Positions 12,540 to 25,000 of a stretch of DNA of 64,000 nucleotides are shown one piece after another. The stretch is from assembly GCA_003993805.1 (NCBI GenBank), contig RSEF01000002.1, positions 93,431,218-93,495,217 of the forward strand, in the 5' to 3' direction. Each line of letters begins with the position of its first letter. Positions within the stretch are counted from its first letter, which is position 1. Origin of the DNA: Himantopus leucocephalus. Its lineage: Eukaryota > Chordata > Aves > Charadriiformes > Recurvirostridae. The notes beneath the pieces are model-generated. The model was given only the letters and a program-made list of their open reading frames with translations, searched no databases and was not told the DNA's origin. A program made the position numbers and the translations under genes.

Positions 12540-12870
12540 CCCCACTCAGCTACTTCTTAAATTGCAGACAAGTTGTGGAACTCCTTGCCAAGGATAAAGT
12601 GCGTATTAACAATTTACAAAAGTTCAAGAAGAGACTGGACACATTCACACAAGGAAATCCACAAAGGGTTACCTAAGTATGGAGAAACCACAGGCAGCTC
12701 TGGAATTCCTTGAGAAAAGACCAGTCAAAACTGAACAAGAATTAGGAATATGTATTGGACACACCCTGCTCTTTTACTCTTTATAAGTACCCACTCTTAG
12801 CTTACTTATAACCTCCCAGCCATTTATCAGAGATAGGATATGAGTACACAATGATTTGGTTTGAGACACT
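12540..12870 (+). mobile_element. Ancient CR1/L3-like 3' end (plus strand)
   Basis: The sequence around 12570-12650 (gttgtggaactccttgcc, then 'ttcaagaagagactggacac') matches the conserved ending of ORF2 in old amniote CR1/L3 elements, whose proteins end with a WNxLP motif followed by FKxxLD. The tail near 12825-12860 (tttatcagagataggata) matches the usual 'cagagacaggatactgg' 3' UTR. A second copy of the same old family is visible at 50150-50709 and 51621-51760. Heavy decay makes the ends approximate. Family assignment is from memory of consensus patterns. Confidence 0.6.
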
Positions 12871-15272
12871 ACATATGCTCCTGTGGTGTACATTTTCCAG
12901 GGCTCTTGACATGGAAAAATCTTATTTCCTTGCAATTCACCAGTTCAAATAACTAATACCTTTGTAATAACTTCTAGACACCAGCATCAGTTCTTAGCCA
13001 GTAAAGATACTAGCCAGTAAAATCTGATGTTTAAAAAAAAAAAAATAGTGAAATTGCATTCCAGAAAAAGTTTAAAAAGCAGTGTTCTCTATTGTTTTAA
13101 GAGTACAGTTTATTTTCTCAATTAATCCAATAAACAAATGCCCAAGAAAGGTTCTTCCCAAAGATAGCATCCAAAAAGTTTCTGCCCACTTCATCTCAAA
13201 TTAATGGAATTAAAATTGCACATGACTTCTCCAAACATACACTTCTCACTTCTTGTTTTTCCTTCAACTCTAATGATCACTGAAACTGGTAACATGGTCA
13301 GCTGTAGTTCACGTCTGCATTACTGTTTCGCTCATATCTGAGTAAGTCCATTAGTAAGACATATCCCTAGTTTGTTTGTGAATGACAGTCACTCTGTGCC
13401 TATGACATGATGGTTCTCTAATCCTTTGTGGGAGCACAGCCTTTTTTCTCTAACTTTATGCCTCTGAAATACAGCACCTACAACCAATATATTCACACCA
13501 CTGTTGGAACCATAGAGACCTTTATGAATTGACGTGTAACACTTCTGCCCATCATTCCAAACCATCCATGTTTCCTCTCATGCTTCTGCTAAGCCTGAAA
13601 ACACCACCCTGTGGTTCAACATTCACGTCACTGCAATGAGGTCCAAAACTATCCTTAGATTAGATATTTTTGAGGCAATATATAAAAACAGAGGAAAGAT
13701 TTTTCTACACTAACTCAGATTGCAACAGTAAAGATTAAGGAAATTATGTTTGCAGTGCGTATCAATAGTTAAAACCTACAAGGACAACTAGATTTGTACT
13801 CTACTTTTGATCTTCACCTTGCTGTTATCTTAAAGCAGGTTGAGCACTGGTTTCTTTGCACATCCATTCAAAACTTGAGACAGTCAGTCACTCCATTCCA
13901 AAGCACATTCTGTGCATCTGTTCAGACACCTGTAATCAGATGCAAGTGCTCACCACAAGGAGAATTTACCTACTTCTAAGACGTCATTATCCTCATTCTG
14001 CTTACTTCCTAAACACTCTTTAAAACTTCTTCCCACCAAGTATAATCCTACAATCTTGTTGTGTTTAGAATTCCAGTAACCTGCACGTTTCTCAACATGT
14101 GTTGTCTCTCAATTTTTGTGGTCATAAAAAGGGGTGAGGGACAGAGAAGTGCACATGCATGCACACACGTGTCCAAAACATACCTCTTAGCAGCAGAAAG
14201 CAAAGCACTTGTAGTTTGACAGATGCTTTCCTCATGGAAAGCAGCAGCCCTACAGAACAGCTGGCAATGCTTCACAGAACAACACTTGTCCACAGACTGG
14301 AACACCTGAGATAGTACCGTCTGAAAATGCTTTTTGCTGAAATTATTTATACCAGACATAAGATAATTACTCTATTCTCCTACGTATAATACATCTGATA
14401 AATCGAGATTTTGACATTCAAAGTCTTTATCTCAAAAATCTCTTTGTCATTACAAACTAGATGGCTCTCCTGGGTGTACTGAAGGCTTACCCATTTGTGT
14501 GCAGCCAAAGCATTCCTTTGCTTGCAATATAATCCTGAAGTGTCAGTGTCTCAGTGGCAGCAATTATTTTATGTAATGCAATTTTTTTAAGGGATTCAAC
14601 TATTCAGAATATTGCAAAAAAAATGAATTCAAATGACATATAACTTCCAAGTACAAAGCTCCTGTGTTCTTCCTGCAGTTAAGAGTGACACTACTGAAAG
14701 AAGAGAATGTATTGCCATTGCTTCCGATTCAATTTTCTGTATGCTAGACACTTTACAGAAAAGAGCTGAGGTAATTGTTAGGGTGTGGAATTTGGGATTT
14801 TGGTTTTGTGGGTTTGAGCCGGGGGTGGGGGTGGGGAGTGTAAACACACTCACACAAGATTCTCCATTAGTCTACAGAGCTTGCGGATTTCTAATTCCCT
14901 GCACAAAACTGTGCCCAGTCCATATTTTTGTTACTATCTCACGTAAACCATTATGTCTACTACTTTCAAACACCAGAAGGTCAAAGAACTGAGCAAAGCG
15001 AGTTTACAATGATGGATTTCATACTTAGCTTCTGCACTAGACAACAAGTAGTAGGGAGGACTCCCAGTTGGACATAGAAAAGAAAGTCTTGGAGATCATA
15101 AAAAATAGTCTTATTTCTGTAATCCTGCCAGGAACTCTGATTTCTCTCTTATTTTGAGTTAACATGATAGTTCTGTGGCTCTTTCTGACTCTCTGCGTCA
15201 TCCACATTTTATCTTTTTTAACCTTTCAGTAAGCTTTACAGTACAACCTCCATTTTTGATATGCACAAGCAT
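12871..15272. other. Unassigned sequence, no gene recognised
   Basis: No repeat family or protein is recognised. A minus-strand stretch at 13970-14047 ends in a GTAG/GTAAAT donor and has an open frame containing GSKQNEDNDVLEV. Its acceptor is weak, so it is not called. A GT-rich purine run (gggggtgggggtgggga) lies near 14821-14837. Confidence 0.45.
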
Positions 15273-16990
15273 TACAGAATCACAGAATGGTGGAGGTTGG
15301 AAGGGACCTCTGGAGGTAATCTGGTCCAACTCCCTACTCAAGGAGGGCCATGTAGACCCAGCTGCCCAGGACCATGTCCAGACTGTTTCTGAATATCTCC
15401 AAGGATGGACACCATCTGGGCCCAGCCATTCACTCAGTTTTCAACTCATATCACTGTCTGTTTATCCAGCCCATACATCAACAGCTCATCTATGAGGATC
15501 TTATGTGAGACAGTGTCAAAGGCCTTACTGAAGTCCAGGTAGAAAATATCCACTGCTCTCCCCTCATTTACCAAGCCACTCATTTAATTGTAGAAGATTA
15601 CCAAGTTGGTCAAGCATGACTTTCCCTTGGTGAAGCCACGCTGACCACTCCTGATGATTTTTTTGTCCTCAATGTGCCTGGAAATGATTTCCAGGAATAG
15701 CTGCTCCATAACCTTCCCAGGGATCAAAGTGAAGCTGACCAGCCTGTAGTTCCCAGAGTCCTCCTTCTTGAAGACAGGGGTGACATTTGCTTTCCTCCTT
15801 CAGGCACTTCTCCCAGTTGCCATGATTGATCAAAGATTATTGAGAGTGGCCTCACAATGACACCTGCCATCTCCCTCAGCAATCATGAGTGCACCCCATC
15901 AGAGCCCACATATGTCCAGTTTGCTAAAGTACTCCCCGACTGGATCTTCTTCCACCATCTTCCTTTCTCCAAACTTTCCTCATGGTCTCTAGGACCCCTG
16001 AATGCTAGTCTTGCCAGTAAAGACTGAGGCACAAAAAGGAATTCAGTACCTCAGTCTTTTCCGTATCCTGTGTAATCAGGCCCCCCATCTCCTTGAGCAA
16101 TGGGCCCACAATTTCCCCAGTCTTCTTTATGTATTTATAGAAGCCCTTCTTGTTGTCTTTCACATCCCTGGCCAGATCCAATTCCATTTGGGCTTTAGCT
16201 TTCCTAACTTCATCACTGGATGCTTGGATAGGGTCTCTGTATTCCTTCCAGGCTACTCGTTCCTTGCTCCATCCTTTGTATGCTTCCTTTTTGTGTCTGA
16301 GTTTTTGTTTGAACAAGGAGTTCCTTGTTCACCCACGCAGGCCTCCTGGCATTTTTTCCTGACTTCATATTCACTGGGATGAAACTCTTGATTTTGGGGA
16401 GGTGATCCTTGAATATTAACCTGCTTTCTTGGCTCACACTTCTCTCCAGGCCCTCCAGTCCCACAGAACTCTTCCAAGTGGATCTTTGAAGTGGCCAAAG
16501 CCTTCTCTCCTGAAGCCCAGAGCTGGGAGCTTGCTTTTCACCCTCCTCCCTGTCCTCCACCATCTCACAGCCACTGCAGCCACTCTTTCTTCCTGGTAGT
16601 CTTGCATAGTTTAGGGTTAGGTGGACCAGGTCCTTCTGGCTCCTCTTGAACTTTGAGGGCAGTGAACCATTTTGCAGTTTTAAATTGTTAGGTGGGGCAG
16701 GAGACTTCCTCTTGGTGCCAGAAGTCACCAGCTTCCATCCTTCCCCTTCTCCAGAGTTTTTGCTTACCTTGATACCGGGAATAGACACTGCCTGCGTCTC
16801 TGTTACAGATGAGGGCTGAGACTCTTCAAGCTGTTGAGTCTCAGAGATGATCCCATCTATGTCCTTTTCATCGTCTCTGAAACTGTGCAGCCTGCTCACT
16901 TCCTCCTGTGACTCCTCTCCTGGTGGCACACCTTCTGCAGGACACAGCTATCTCTCCTGGTGTCAGAGGCAGGCCCCACGCACTCCCTGC
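15273..16990 (-). mobile_element. CR1 LINE with internal deletions (minus strand)
   Basis: The 3' end is at left, where the plus strand reads acagaatcacagaatgg then 'ggttggaagggacctctgg', the antisense of a CR1 tail. Moving right and reading the minus strand come the 3' terminal region (to about 15440), then reverse transcriptase with YLDFSKAFDTVSHK (about 15500-15550). Next are [13 protein letters not shown] (about 15620), the linker RKAKAQMELDLARDV (about 16170-16210) and RRPAWVNKELL (about 16320). Last is a segment that looks like the end of ORF1 (GWKLVTSGTKRKSPAPPN, about 16690-16750). Two pieces of a normal CR1 are missing. One is the RT second half plus C-terminus, between about 15440 and 15470. 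The other is the whole endonuclease domain, between about 16540 and 16560. Confidence 0.88.
16005..16929 (-). pseudogene. CR1 ORF1-tail and ORF2-linker remnant
   Basis: One minus-strand open frame of 238 codons (16929 to 16213) runs from an ORF1-like segment into the ORF2 linker. A second overlapping frame (16316 to 16005) continues the linker with RKAKAQMELDLARDV and GLITQDTEKTEVLN. The first part contains GWKLVTSGTKRKSPAPPN, resembling the end of CR1 ORF1. The later part contains SRLIFKDHLP and ARRPAWVNKELL, which lie between endonuclease and RT in intact CR1. The endonuclease domain that should separate them is absent, and a frame change occurs near 16300. This product could not support retrotransposition. 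It is the long frame most likely to be mistaken for a host gene in the left half of the window. Confidence 0.8.
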
Positions 16991-17304
16991 AGCCTGGGAC
17001 TTGGAGGGCTGCATCCACCATCTGAATGAAGCTCAGTCCACATCAAAGCCTCTACCCTAGCAGAGGCAGCTGCTCCAACATCTACTCAGGAAGCTGCTCT
17101 GTGGTGTATTATCACCATGTCATAGACTGTTACGGTGGTCCTATTTCAACCGAGTCCCCCTTATTTTTCCCCTTTCTTCGCAAACTACTGCATCTGTCAG
17201 TTGTCTCGTTACACTGACATCCCCTCCTCAGACTGCAGACCTCTCATTGATCGCATCTTGCCAATTTTGCTCCATAAGCCTCCCTCTGAGGATAAAGGAG
17301 CACC

Positions 17305-17920
17305 AGAAACATGTGATGAACTGACTGCAACCACCTGCACTGCCTGTGAGGGGAGGAGGTAGAGAAATTGGGCACGAAGTTAAACCCGGGATTTGAGTTG
17401 CATGTTATGGGAATTACTATAGCAGAAACCCCTTGGTGCTAGCCAGGCTAGGAGCATGCAAAGGAATTCATTGCAATGTTAAACCCTATTACCTGGCCCA
17501 AAGGGACCATGGGTGGAGATTGTAATGGAAATACCCTTAAATTGTTGCAACTCATGATTTGAGTTGCATGATATAGAAATCACTATAGCAGGAACCACCC
17601 GAACCAATGGAGGACAAGCCTTACAAGAAATAGTGCAAGAGCAACATTGACCTGACCTGAGCTGGCTTTGGTGCCCAGTAACTCCATGCAACACACTTCC
17701 ACTGTCCAGAGTGATCACCATAACAGATGGAACCCAAAGTCACAGACTAAATAAACTCAGTGGACATTTTTTGGACATTCCACAGGGGTGGTCCATAGAC
17801 TAGGGGAACAATATCTGTGTACTATATCAAAGGATGGGAAGGGGGGTGGTGGTTAATGAAGATATATTGGATAGTGAGACCTGAGCATGACATAAACAGT
17901 ATGGAGTAAGGGGTGGAGAA
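17305..17920 (+). mobile_element. ERV internal region, 3' end only
   Basis: This stretch leads directly into the LTR at 17921 through a polypurine tract, so it is the 3' end of the internal part of a provirus. No gag, pol or env frame is recognisable. Two observations stand out. First, 17308-17390 resembles the U3/R boundary of the different LTR at 44460-44525 (both have gaggaggtagagaa followed by 'gaagtt-a-cccgg'). Second, 17390-17431 is repeated imperfectly at 17556-17597 (gatttgagttgcatg, then 'actatagcag-aacc'), 166 bases apart. No upstream 5' LTR is visible within about 2 kb because the CR1 at 15273-16990 abuts, so the provirus is truncated. The segment 16991-17304 between the two is unassigned. 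Confidence 0.65.
17908..17920 (+). promoter_or_regulatory. Polypurine tract of the ERV
   Basis: An uninterrupted purine run apart from one T (aaggggtggagaa) lies immediately 5' of the LTR start TGTCCTGG. This is the expected position and composition for the plus-strand primer of a retroviral element, and it supports reading 17921-18503 as a 3' LTR. Confidence 0.7.
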
Positions 17921-18503
17921 TGTCCTGGTTTCAGCTGGAACAGGGTTAATTTTCTTACTAGCAGCTGGCATAGCACTATATTTTGGATTTAGGATGAAAA
18001 TAATATTGGTAACACACTAATATTTTAGTTGCTGCTAAGCAGTCAAGGACTTTTCAGCTTCTCAAATAGGCCTGCCAACAAAAAGGTGGGGGGCACCTAA
18101 AAGTCTGGGAGGGGACACGGCCGGCACAGTTAATCCCAACTGAACAAAGGGATATTGCACACCATACGATGTCATGCTCAGCATATAAAGCTGGGGGAAG
18201 AAGAAGGAAGGGGGAGACATTCAGAGTTTCGGCATTTTGTCTTCCCAAGTAATTGTTACGTGCGATGGTGCCCTGCTTTCCTGAAGATACCTGAACACCT
18301 GCCTGCCGGCGGGAAGCAGTGAATGAATTCCTTGTTTCGCTTTGATTGTCTGCACAGCTTTTGCTTTACTTATTCAACTGTCTTTCTCTCAACCCACGAG
18401 TTTTTTTCACTTTTACTCTCCTGATTCTCTCCCCCATCCTGCTGTGGGGGGAAGTGAGCGAATGGCTGTGTGGTCCTACTTGCTGGCTGGGGTTACCATG
18501 ACA
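17921..18503 (+). mobile_element. ERVL-type LTR, complete (plus strand)
   Basis: The 583-base unit begins TGTCCTGGTTTCAGCTGG and ends ACCATGACA, so it has the TG...CA termini of an LTR. A TATA box (tataaa, 18184-18189) sits about 260 bases from the start, giving a normal U3 length. A variant polyadenylation signal AATGAA is near 18322. It is preceded by a polypurine tract and internal sequence, making it the 3' LTR of a truncated provirus. A related but shorter copy is at 2168-2462 on the opposite strand. I associate this sequence with ERVL-class LTRs common in birds. That class label is from memory, while the LTR structure is seen directly. Confidence 0.85.
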
Positions 18504-19457
18504 TGAATATAGGCAAAAGTCTTGGCCCCACTGGACTGAATAGGACCCTTGTAATAGATTCCATCTGGATCAGAGTTTCAACATCCATTTAAGTGTACGA
18601 TAAGTGTAAGGTGAGCTGTCCAGTATTTAAGGGCTTGATCTCATTTTCTAAAATAAACTGCCCTAAAGTGATACTTCTATAGAAGAAACACACTATGCAG
18701 TCACATGCACAAAATTCCAAGGGGGGAGGAACAAACAAACAGGTTTCTGACAATATGTGTGAATCTGCCAATAAATCCCAAACAACGACAGTTCAAAAAG
18801 GTAGGGGCCTTCAGTTCTGCTTGTTCATAGGCAACTGCCATAACTTTTGCTCTGGAAGTTTCCACATATACTCTTTCCTCTACTTTCAAAAACATGACAT
18901 CTAACTGTAAAAAGGCATTTCACCAGATTTTCCTCCCTTCTGGCATCACACTAACAATGCAGCAACCACAGCAAGCCACTGGAAAGGGGGGCAAGGGAAG
19001 TAAGTAGATTTTATATGGAGACATAGATAATCATAAGGAAAAAGTACTTTTAGAGATTCACTTAAGATTAAATCTTATAGAGATCTAAGTCACTGCCCTC
19101 GGGGGGAAAAAAAAAAAGTAATGCGCTCCCAAGTTTATGCAAAGGTTTGAGGCTCCTGATCTTTCCAACCCTCCACCTAGAGACTGGTGTTCTGCATTTA
19201 CTGAGGCTATTTTTCTCAAAAATAATCTTATTTTTAAAAATATATGCGTAGACACGATAGCTTCACTACTGGTGGAACAGAAAAGCCTCGTTCCTTTTTT
19301 TAACATTTTCAGTAGCGCTCTACATTTTTCTGCTTAATGGCAAAGCCTCAGTATATGCTTTTATTCCTTGCCCATAGGTTTCCCCAGGGTTTTTGCAAGA
19401 AGACAGTCGTTTTACTTCTGCAGTAACCTTTCAAGATGTAATCACACAGAAGCCAAC

Positions 19458-19711
19458 ATGAAACATCTGGACAAAGTAATCAGAGAACAAAGAGCAGACT
19501 TCCCTCCATAGTTAAAAAAATGTGGTATGACCATCATCACTTTAGTCTTAAAAAAAATAAGTTAATGGAGTATTAGCTGTAACCNATGAAACATCTGGAC
19601 AAAGTAATCAGAGAACAAAGAGCAGACTTTCCTCCATAGTGAAAAAAAAAGTGGTATGACAATCATCACTTTAGTCTTAAAAAAATCAGTTAATGGAGTA
19701 TTAGCTGTAAC
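19458..19711 (+). repeat. Near-identical duplicate pair joined by one N (assembly overlap)
   Basis: 19458-19584 is repeated at 19586-19711 with a few substitutions and different A-run lengths, and a single N lies at 19585. I interpret this as unmerged contig ends and not as a genomic duplication. Confidence 0.85.
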
Positions 19712-19751
19712 TTTTTTGTAATATGTTACCTTAGCCTCTTCCCCATTCAAA

Positions 19752-19969
19752 ATACAAAAAGGAGCTAGTTAGGCAAAAGAAAAGAAGTTTTCCTCCATCT
19801 ATTACACACCATAAAAAGTGCGCTTTTTTTTAACTTTGGTGATAGACAGTAAAAACACTGNATACAAAAAGGAGCTAGTTAGGCAAAAGAAAAGAAGTTT
19901 TCCTCTATCTATTACACACCATAAAAATTGCGCTTTTTTAAACTTTGGTGATAGACAGTAAAAACACTG
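19752..19969 (+). repeat. Near-identical duplicate pair joined by one N (assembly overlap)
   Basis: 19752-19860 and 19862-19969 are the same sequence with a few differences (for example ccatct/ctatct and T-run length) around an N at 19861. This is the second such join within 300 bases. Confidence 0.85.
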
Positions 19970-22019
19970 TCATGGCATTATGACTGCAATATGCATGCTA
20001 AACAAAAGAGAGAGGGAAGAGGGAGGAAAGGGAAAAGCTTCAAAAGACAGTTATTAGATACGAAGGAATTCTGCCAGAAAATTATACAAGTCTGCATACT
20101 TAGGAAGACAGCACTTCCGCTCATTGCCCAAGTCCATCATTTTCAAAAAGTCTCTATAGAAGGTGCTGCCATTATGCATGTATTTGAGTATAGTTACTTT
20201 ATGCCTAGCTTCGGCATCTCTTCCATGATATTTTATGAAGCAGAGATGCTCTCCATGTTCCTACTTCTTTCATGATGAAAATCTGGAACTATGCATAATC
20301 TGTGTCCAATTATATTGATTTACATCAAGTGTCAAGCAATTTAGGAGCATAACTTTATTTTCAAAAGCATCCAAATCCCTTAGAAGGCTTATTTTTCATT
20401 ATAAAAAGATAAGGGTTTAGGAGTCATTCAGTGACTAAGGCACTTTAGATATTATCTGCTTTTAATGACAAAAGCTTCTTTTGTGAGTTTTTCTAAACAG
20501 ATTATAGACTCTCCTAGTCCCACACCTTCAATCCTCCCCATTTCCCCATATTATCTGCTACAGTTTTACTTTTACTGTCTTTCAATTTGAGTAGAAAAAA
20601 AAGCTTAAAATAGAAGGTTTTCAAAAGATGTAAAACTGCGAACAAGTGCTCTGCAAACAAGCCATTATTCAGCTTTTAAATGTAGTCACTGTTGCTGCTT
20701 GCACTCCATTTTTCTCGGCAGCATTCTTAAATATAAACAGGTAGAGATTTCAAATGAATTGGTTGTGGTGTAGACAAGAAAAAGTGAGTACAATTGCATT
20801 GGTCAGAATTGTGATGTTAGTAAAGTTACAGTATCACATGATTCAATTTAGGATACGATCCTTTGGAAGACATGAAGGACAAGGATACTTCCAAGTCATA
20901 GCACTTACTAATTTGCACTACAGAAGAGATGCTTCTTATGATGCCATTTATACATGAAAACCTGTCTCAAGTTTCCTCAACTGCATTGCAACTAAATAGT
21001 GTTTTATTTCGTTGTTGGTTTGTTTTTTTTTTCTCCTCTGTGACACAGCAAACAGCATTTCCCAGATGCTCGAATAACACAGACTTCAGAAAAAGTCTGG
21101 GGTTTTTTTATACTGCAAGAAATATTTTGGTCCTTTGCATACAAAACTCAGAAGTGAGAAAAGCCAATAAATTATTTACCCCTCTGTACCTCAGACTGCT
21201 CAGGAAGTTTCTCCATCCACAGCAGGAAATACAAAGTATGTGGTGGTTATGTATTGTGGAATTCATCAGCCACAAAACTTTTATGAACCATGACAGTCCA
21301 GAAATACATTCTCACTACTCTGCAAGACCATTTTCATAGAAGTTGGTCTAGACTATTCATGCTCTACACTTACATATGTTAAAACATTAAAAGCCCTAAA
21401 AATGCAAAAACATACACTGATATTTTTTTCTCATTGAGCTATAGTTCATATGGTGCTTTTCCATACACCAAGGATAAAAAAACTATAGCAAAGATATTGC
21501 TTACAGCCACTCAGTTACAACAATGCTGAAACTATGTCATCAGAGCAGGAGGAAGGTACTACAGGCAGAAGTCTGGCATCCAGTTGGCAGAAGAATTTTT
21601 CCTTTACAGCTAATCAGGGTCAATTGAAAGCTTAATACATGAAGTTTTCCACAGCGTCCCACAAAATCAGACTTTTTACTCAATTCAGGCATTTTTTATT
21701 TTTATGTAATATTTAACTAGCTCTTCAGAGAAAGCCTAATAAAAAAGCTGCTCAAGAAGCAGATGGAATCTTGACTGCTGAAGAGAGTTTCAGGGAATGG
21801 AAATCATCTCAAACTTTGGAACATTAGTCCTTGAGGCAGAACCTACTCCTGTTTGACCAGGCAAAATAGAAAGACCATGGAACGTGGGACTTGATAAAAC
21901 CAGATACCTAAAAATCTGTGTCAAGATGGTGTCCTGTCAAATTTTTATGTTGTTTTGCCATTACTGGGGAAGCTCTGTTTTGCTAAACCAAAAGCTATAG
22001 AAAACCAACTTAATTTTCT

Positions 22020-22095
22020 TCACAAGGTACAACTTCTGCTCTCATTCCATTTTTTATAATATTTCCGTCCAAGAATCACACCAGCAGACTGGAAC
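22020..22095 (-). CDS. Candidate terminal coding exon, unidentified gene (minus strand)
   Basis: A strong minus-strand acceptor (tgtttcttttcttag) precedes an open frame reading FQSAGVILGRKYYKKWNESR and a few more residues to a TGA at 22020-22022. The phase (two bases carried in) fits the exon candidate at 23301-23370, which in turn fits the one at 26217-26285. This makes it the last member of a phase-consistent chain of three. No convincing donor follows, so it would be a final coding exon, although a poor donor just before the stop cannot be excluded. The peptide is basic with no recognised domain. The phase agreement of three candidates raises the odds above chance only modestly. Confidence 0.28.
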
Positions 22096-25000
22096 CTAAG
22101 AAAAGAAACATAATCTGTACTTACTCTACTGCTTCAGCTCAAACAACTTAAAAAGATGCACCCAGTTTCTGTAGAACAGGAGAAGGAAGGGGAGAAAATA
22201 AGGCTGAGAGAAAGAGTAACAGAGAAGGACTCGGTATTATAGTTCAGTGGCGCTTTATTATGAATAAAAATTAGGGGTCACAAGATTAGAATGAAATACA
22301 GCACAGGCCCTAGATTTATTTCACTTTTAAACCCAAAGTTAAATCTCCATGCTTTTAAAAACTGAATTTTAAATTGAAAAACAGAATCGGATATTCTCCT
22401 TTCCCTTAAAAGCTGAGCACTACATGTTACTTAAATAATAAACACATTTTACTCATAATTTATGTTCATGCTTCTGCACTCCCGAGATAGCTGTGGGAAT
22501 TCACAGAACCAGATGGAAAAAGGAGTTTAATTTCCTTCCTCAACATTCAATAATTTAACATTTACCTGTAAATTAAAATCTGTTTATTAGAAATACATTG
22601 TCACCACTGTCACTTTATGCTAACTACTGATAAATTGCATGATTATACATAGATTCTAAGGATGCAGAAAGGAAATTGATCACTCTTTCATATTACATAT
22701 CTGACCCATTCATTGCATCTCCAGGGTACAACTTGGTAACAATAACTGATCCCAGCTTTGTCTGTTTCTTCTGCTATTTCCCTTTATTAGATATAAATAT
22801 TTAATGCAACAAAACTAGGAAAAACCCCTCTCAGAATTGCAATTAAATTTGAAGTAGATGGGGTGTCAAGAACTGAAGCAAAACAGAAGAAAACATACAA
22901 GGGTAAATAAGTTGTTGGAAAGTTACGTCACAAGAGAGTAGAACCAAATTTTCTTAATAAAACTAAGCCATTATGAGGTAAGAATGAGTCTTGAAATAAA
23001 GAATGCATACAATTTCTTCCATACAACAATAGAAAAAAAAATTAAACTGCACAGAGCTTTGAAAAATACACAACTATTTTAAAAAAATCTGGAAACACTG
23101 GCTTTTGTAACAAGAAGATAGAAAAACTTCCTAGTAGTTTGGCATAATCACCAAGTGGCAAGTAAATAACCTTCCAGGTTTCTGTTGAAGTACATCCTCT
23201 AAGACTTGTTCCCACTCTCCTTCCACTCCCCAGTGGATCTTCACAAAGCTTTTGGCAGTGCATTTTCCAGAAAGCAGAAACAGCAGTGCCACCCACTTAC
23301 CTCCATGATATGTGGGTAAACTGCAGTAACATTTTTTCCTCTGGTGTTCCTCCTACTTTCAGAAAAAGACCTGAATTATTTTTAGGACAACCTGAGTGAG
23401 TCCAGCAATGCAATATTTTCTACACGTGCATGCACACATCCCACCAACCCCCATCACCCTCCACCCCCCCATCATTAGAAATTAGCATTACACAGGTCAC
23501 CTGCACAGAAGAAATGGATACAGCCCATCCTAGAGGTTCTGTTTTGTGTTCAACGCCAGCACAACTTTTTTGATCTGTGCAGGCGGTGGTGGATCCACAG
23601 GAGGGGAGGCTTGGTCTGTGTAATCCTTACAGTTGTTTTGCAGGGCAAAGTAATTGCCTAAGCATAGAAAAATGGTGCACAGGTACAGATAAAGGTAATA
23701 TAGGGAAAGGTATTCCAGGTTTATAACTGACCAAGTGGAAAGGGGCTGCCTTTACAGTGAGCCAGAGGAAAAACGCACAAAAAAAGACCACACAAAGATG
23801 AAACTCCAAATAAGGAAAAGTAACTCCAGAAGCTACAGTCTTTCATCCACAGAGGAAAAAAGATGGAAAACGTGATGTACAGAACAGTTTCTGCAAAATC
23901 CTGTCTCAGTTTATTACCCCAGTTTCAGTTCATGCTAATTAGAGCAAGCTCCTTTTGAAGTTTTGGTTATCTATGGACTTAAACATGAGTTATGCCCACG
24001 TTCCCACTTCCTCTGAATAGACCATACCAACTATCATGGAAACTAATAGAAAAAGCATTGAAGAAAAAAAAGAAGGAAAAAAACAAATCACTAAATACAT
24101 TCTTTTCTACTCTCATTATTATTATTCATGGTAAAGGTGTTTCATTGCCCAGAAATTATAATTTCATCCAGGAAATCTAGTATCTCAGGCCTTAACTTGC
24201 ACACTTTAGTTCAAATTTTAGAATTAGTCTTGGTGCATGAGAAGTTGTGCCCTTAATAAATGTGGCTTCAGATTTACTTCACACACACAAAAATAGCATT
24301 AAACTCGTACAGAGGAAAAAAAGACAGAAATAAGACTATAAATACAAAGACGTTAGCCGAAATGAACATGAAATGTCATTGATTGCATTTCTCTGTGCAA
24401 CACTTTAAAAATATAATGTGCTAACTCATTATCACAGTGTAATGTTTGATATTCATATTTAAATACACGATTATACATTCATTCATGTAGAATCAACAAA
24501 AAAGCACCATGTTATACATTCAGAGTTTGCAAAGTTTTGAATCTCCACATGCCTTTCCTCAGGTCATTAGCCTTTCACTAGTGGTTCAAAAATTGCTATA
24601 TAATCAGAACTACACGAGCACGTATATAGCTCTCTAGAAGAAATAAATCTTCATTATATACCGTGTATTAATAAATATCTATCATTGGGGGAAAAAAGAA
24701 ACTGTTAATAGAAGGACATTACAGACTAATCAAGGTGTCCTTGGCCGACATACAGTGGTATTTCACATAATGAGGACCATGACAAAGTTTGTGTTCCAAA
24801 ACATTTTATGTCATTTTAACCTTGCCACAGGCACCAAGGTTGGTGTTAATCACTCCAGTCAAAGCCATTAACTTTGAAAAGCTAAAACCTAAAAAAGGAC
24901 ATTAATGAACTCAACAAAATACCAGCAGTTAATACGTAGGCTCTTTAGCCTAATTCATTACTGGGACACTGCACAATATGTGCCTCAGAGTAGCAGCAGC

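Larger units (their letters stand above)
18504..22019. other. Unassigned sequence with two assembly duplications
   Basis: No gene or repeat family is recognised apart from the two N-joined duplicates at 19458-19711 and 19752-19969. A minus-strand stretch at 19730-19764 has a good acceptor (ttttgcctaactag) and an AAG/GTAACA donor, reading PFCILNGEEAK. It overlaps one duplicate copy and is too short to call. Confidence 0.45.

Noticed and set aside
16213..16929. A 238-codon minus-strand frame as a host gene
   Set aside because: It contains CR1 ORF1-like and ORF2-linker motifs (RRPAWVNKELL) and sits inside a CR1 copy.
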